Below are positions 5,168 through 5,996 of a stretch of 5,996 bases of DNA, in pieces. How positions within the stretch are numbered: position 1 is the first letter of the stretch; each line of letters starts with the position of its first letter. Source of the stretch: Rhizobiaceae bacterium UBA1291 (GTDB taxonomy: Bacteria > Pseudomonadota > Alphaproteobacteria > Rhizobiales > Rhizobiaceae); NCBI GenBank assembly GCA_002307905.1, contig DBUL01000264.1:3730-9725 (forward strand), written 5' to 3'. The position numbers were made by a program, and so were the translations under genes. Below the pieces are notes generated by a model. It did not search any database and was not told the DNA's origin. It saw only the letters and a list, made by a program, of their open reading frames with translations.

Positions 5168-5471
5168 TAGAGTTGCAAGTCCAACATTAAAACGTGACAA
5201 GTGCAACAAAAATCTCTTGTTGGGCATTGGGCTGCTGCCGTTTTGCCCATAAACCGGTTCTTCCTCACCTTGTGTGGTTCGTTTGTGGTTTCCACGCGCA
5301 TAGCGACACCGCTGTGGAACGTGAATGGCTCTGGCTATGATAGACAAACGACCGTTTTCCGTACGCCTTCCCCTGCCCCACCAGATCGCAGTCCGCTGGG
5401 TGAAACTTTTGTAAGATAACTATGTCAGAAAATCTATTGACCGGAAAACGGTAACCACGCACTATCCTGAC
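5168..5471. other. Kinase 5' region and mobile-element junction region
   Basis: This 304-bp spacer between the leftward kinase and rightward resolvase is richer in A/T than the genes. The kinase side (about 5168-5300) holds a TTTAAT -10-like hexamer on the minus strand (5191-5186) with a poor -35, a CAACAA/TTGTTG dyad (5204-5209 and 5217-5222), and two TGTGGTT direct repeats 11 bp apart (5273 and 5284). The resolvase side (about 5342-5471) holds an 11-bp inverted repeat and TGTCA/TGACA half-sites like a resolvase target region. The boundary between host DNA and mobile element is not visible, and no 38-bp Tn3-type terminal repeat is recognised. Confidence 0.55.
5351..5452. repeat. 11-bp perfect inverted repeat upstream of the resolvase
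   Basis: ACCGTTTTCCG (5351-5361) and CGGAAAACGGT (5442-5452) are exact inverted copies with 80 bp between. They may be resolvase or accessory-protein binding sites, or remnants of element ends. The right copy lies 19 bp before the resolvase ATG. Confidence 0.6.
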
Positions 5472-5478
5472 ATGCTGA
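5415..5478. promoter_or_regulatory. Candidate res site (resolvase binding and recombination region)
   Basis: Tn3-family resolvases act at a res site of roughly 120 bp immediately upstream of their own gene, built from dyads with TGTC-type ends. Here TGTCA (5423-5427), TGACC (5438-5442) and TGACA (5468-5472) form inverted half-sites, the first pair spaced by 10 bp and the last overlapping the start codon. The true res probably extends left toward the ACCGTTTTCCG repeat at 5351. Subsites I-III cannot be assigned by eye. Confidence 0.4.
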
Positions 5479-5996
5479 TAGGATATGCCCGCGTCTCGAC
5501 CGCCGACCAGAATCTCGACATGCAACGGGACGCGCTGGAGCGCGCCGGGTGCGAGAAGATCTTCGAGGAGAAGAAGTCCGGCAAGGCGGGCAGCAAGCGC
5601 CCCGCGCTGGAAAGCGCCCTCGCCTATCTGCGGCCGGAAGATGTGCTGGTGGTGTGGAAGCTCGACCGGCTGGGTCGCTCCCTGGTCGAGATGATGCGCA
5701 CGATCGACAAGCTGCGCGCCGACGGCATCAAGTTCAACAGCCTGACCGAGCAACTGGACAGCGAAAGCGCGCAAGGCCGGTTCTTCCTGCAGATCCACGG
5801 GGCCATGGCGGAATATTTCCTCGACCTCAACCGCGAGCGCACCATGGAGGGCCTCAAAGCCGCGCTGGCGCGTGGCCGCAAGGGCGGGCGCCCGCGGAAG
5901 CTGACCGAAGACGACAAGAAAGCCGCCCGGGCCATGCTGGCGGCCGGCGACATAACGGTGGCCGAGATCGCCCGACGCCTCGGCATCAGCCGCGTG
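5472..5996 (+). CDS. Serine recombinase/resolvase (Tn3 TnpR/Pin family), partial (C-terminus beyond right edge)
   Basis: A site-specific serine recombinase of the small resolvase/invertase class. The visible 175 residues cover nearly all of an expected 180-200. The catalytic domain begins YARVSTADQNLDMQRDAL with R7 and nucleophile S9; the second active-site cluster KLDRLGRS gives D65, R66 and R69. The E-helix region (about 103-130) ends in NRERTMEGL. The segment GRKGGRPRKL (135-144) is the usual arm into the C-terminal helix-turn-helix, whose first helices (ITVAEIARRLGISRV, 161-175) are cut by the window edge. In transposons these enzymes resolve cointegrates at res; related proteins invert DNA. 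The candidate res directly upstream favours a resolvase. The start ATG lacks a good ribosome-binding site, but the N-terminus matches the family exactly. The gene is divergent from the kinase; a tnpA might follow to the right, which cannot be seen. Confidence 0.93.
   Translation, partial: MLIGYARVSTADQNLDMQRDALERAGCEKIFEEKKSGKAGSKRPALESALAYLRPEDVLVVWKLDRLGRSLVEMMRTIDKLRADGIKFNSLTEQLDSESAQGRFFLQIHGAMAEYFLDLNRERTMEGLKAALARGRKGGRPRKLTEDDKKAARAMLAAGDITVAEIARRLGISRV

Noticed and set aside
5221..5249. TGGGCA/TGCCCA inverted repeat
   Set aside because: Arms of six bases with a 17-base spacer are expected by chance in this composition.
5395..5460. Possible Tn3-family terminal inverted repeat
   Set aside because: Segments such as CAGAAAATC and GGAAAACGG recall Tn21-type ends, but there is no GGGG start and the order and spacing do not match, so only a res-like region is called.
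5265..5798. 177-residue minus-strand frame
   Set aside because: Antisense to the resolvase, whose catalytic motifs are intact on the plus strand, and its tail runs into the non-coding spacer.
1..5996. tRNA, rRNA or CRISPR array
   Set aside because: No cloverleaf with conserved T-arm bases, no rRNA-like stretch and no regularly spaced repeats were seen on either strand.

Overview
The window is GC-rich and its coding strands show strong third-position G/C bias, which also explains the many long mirror-image open frames. Codon use, gene types and protein style fit an alphaproteobacterium, most likely of the Rhizobiales. This is an inference from style, not a database match.

Layout, left to right. 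(1) 1-501, minus strand: N-terminal 167 residues of a polyamine/opine-type ABC importer ATPase that runs off the left edge. (2) 531-1670, minus: the periplasmic substrate-binding protein of the same importer, with a twin-arginine leader, 29 bp upstream of the ATPase in the same operon. (3) 1671-1983: a 313-bp divergent control region with four separate dyads and candidate promoters for both sides. (4) 1984-2757, plus: a classical short-chain dehydrogenase/reductase. (5) 2764-2798: a perfect 16-bp-stem terminator shared by two converging genes. (6) 2818-4146, minus: a class-III PLP enzyme that reads like the AGXT2L/PHYKPL ammonia phospho-lyase branch. (7) 4157-5167, minus: an APH-fold small-molecule kinase 10 bp upstream of the PLP gene, with the downstream ribosome-binding site covering the kinase stop codon. 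(8) 5168-5471: a 304-bp spacer holding the kinase 5' region and a probable serine-resolvase target region. (9) 5472 to the right edge, plus: an incomplete serine resolvase of the Tn3/Pin type.

How the genes may work together. A kinase paired with a phospho-lyase is the known logic for breaking down hydroxy-amines: the hydroxyl is phosphorylated, then phosphate and ammonia are eliminated to leave an aldehyde (known for 5-hydroxylysine and for phosphoethanolamine). Here the pair sits beside a binding-protein-dependent importer for an amine-like solute and an SDR that could handle the aldehyde or a related alcohol. The working hypothesis is an uptake and catabolic cluster for a hydroxylated amine or amino acid. 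The substrate cannot be read from the sequence. The resolvase and its upstream repeats mark a mobile-element module directly against the kinase end, an arrangement like that of transposons that carry cargo upstream of res-tnpR. No RNA gene, CRISPR array or complete transposon end was found.
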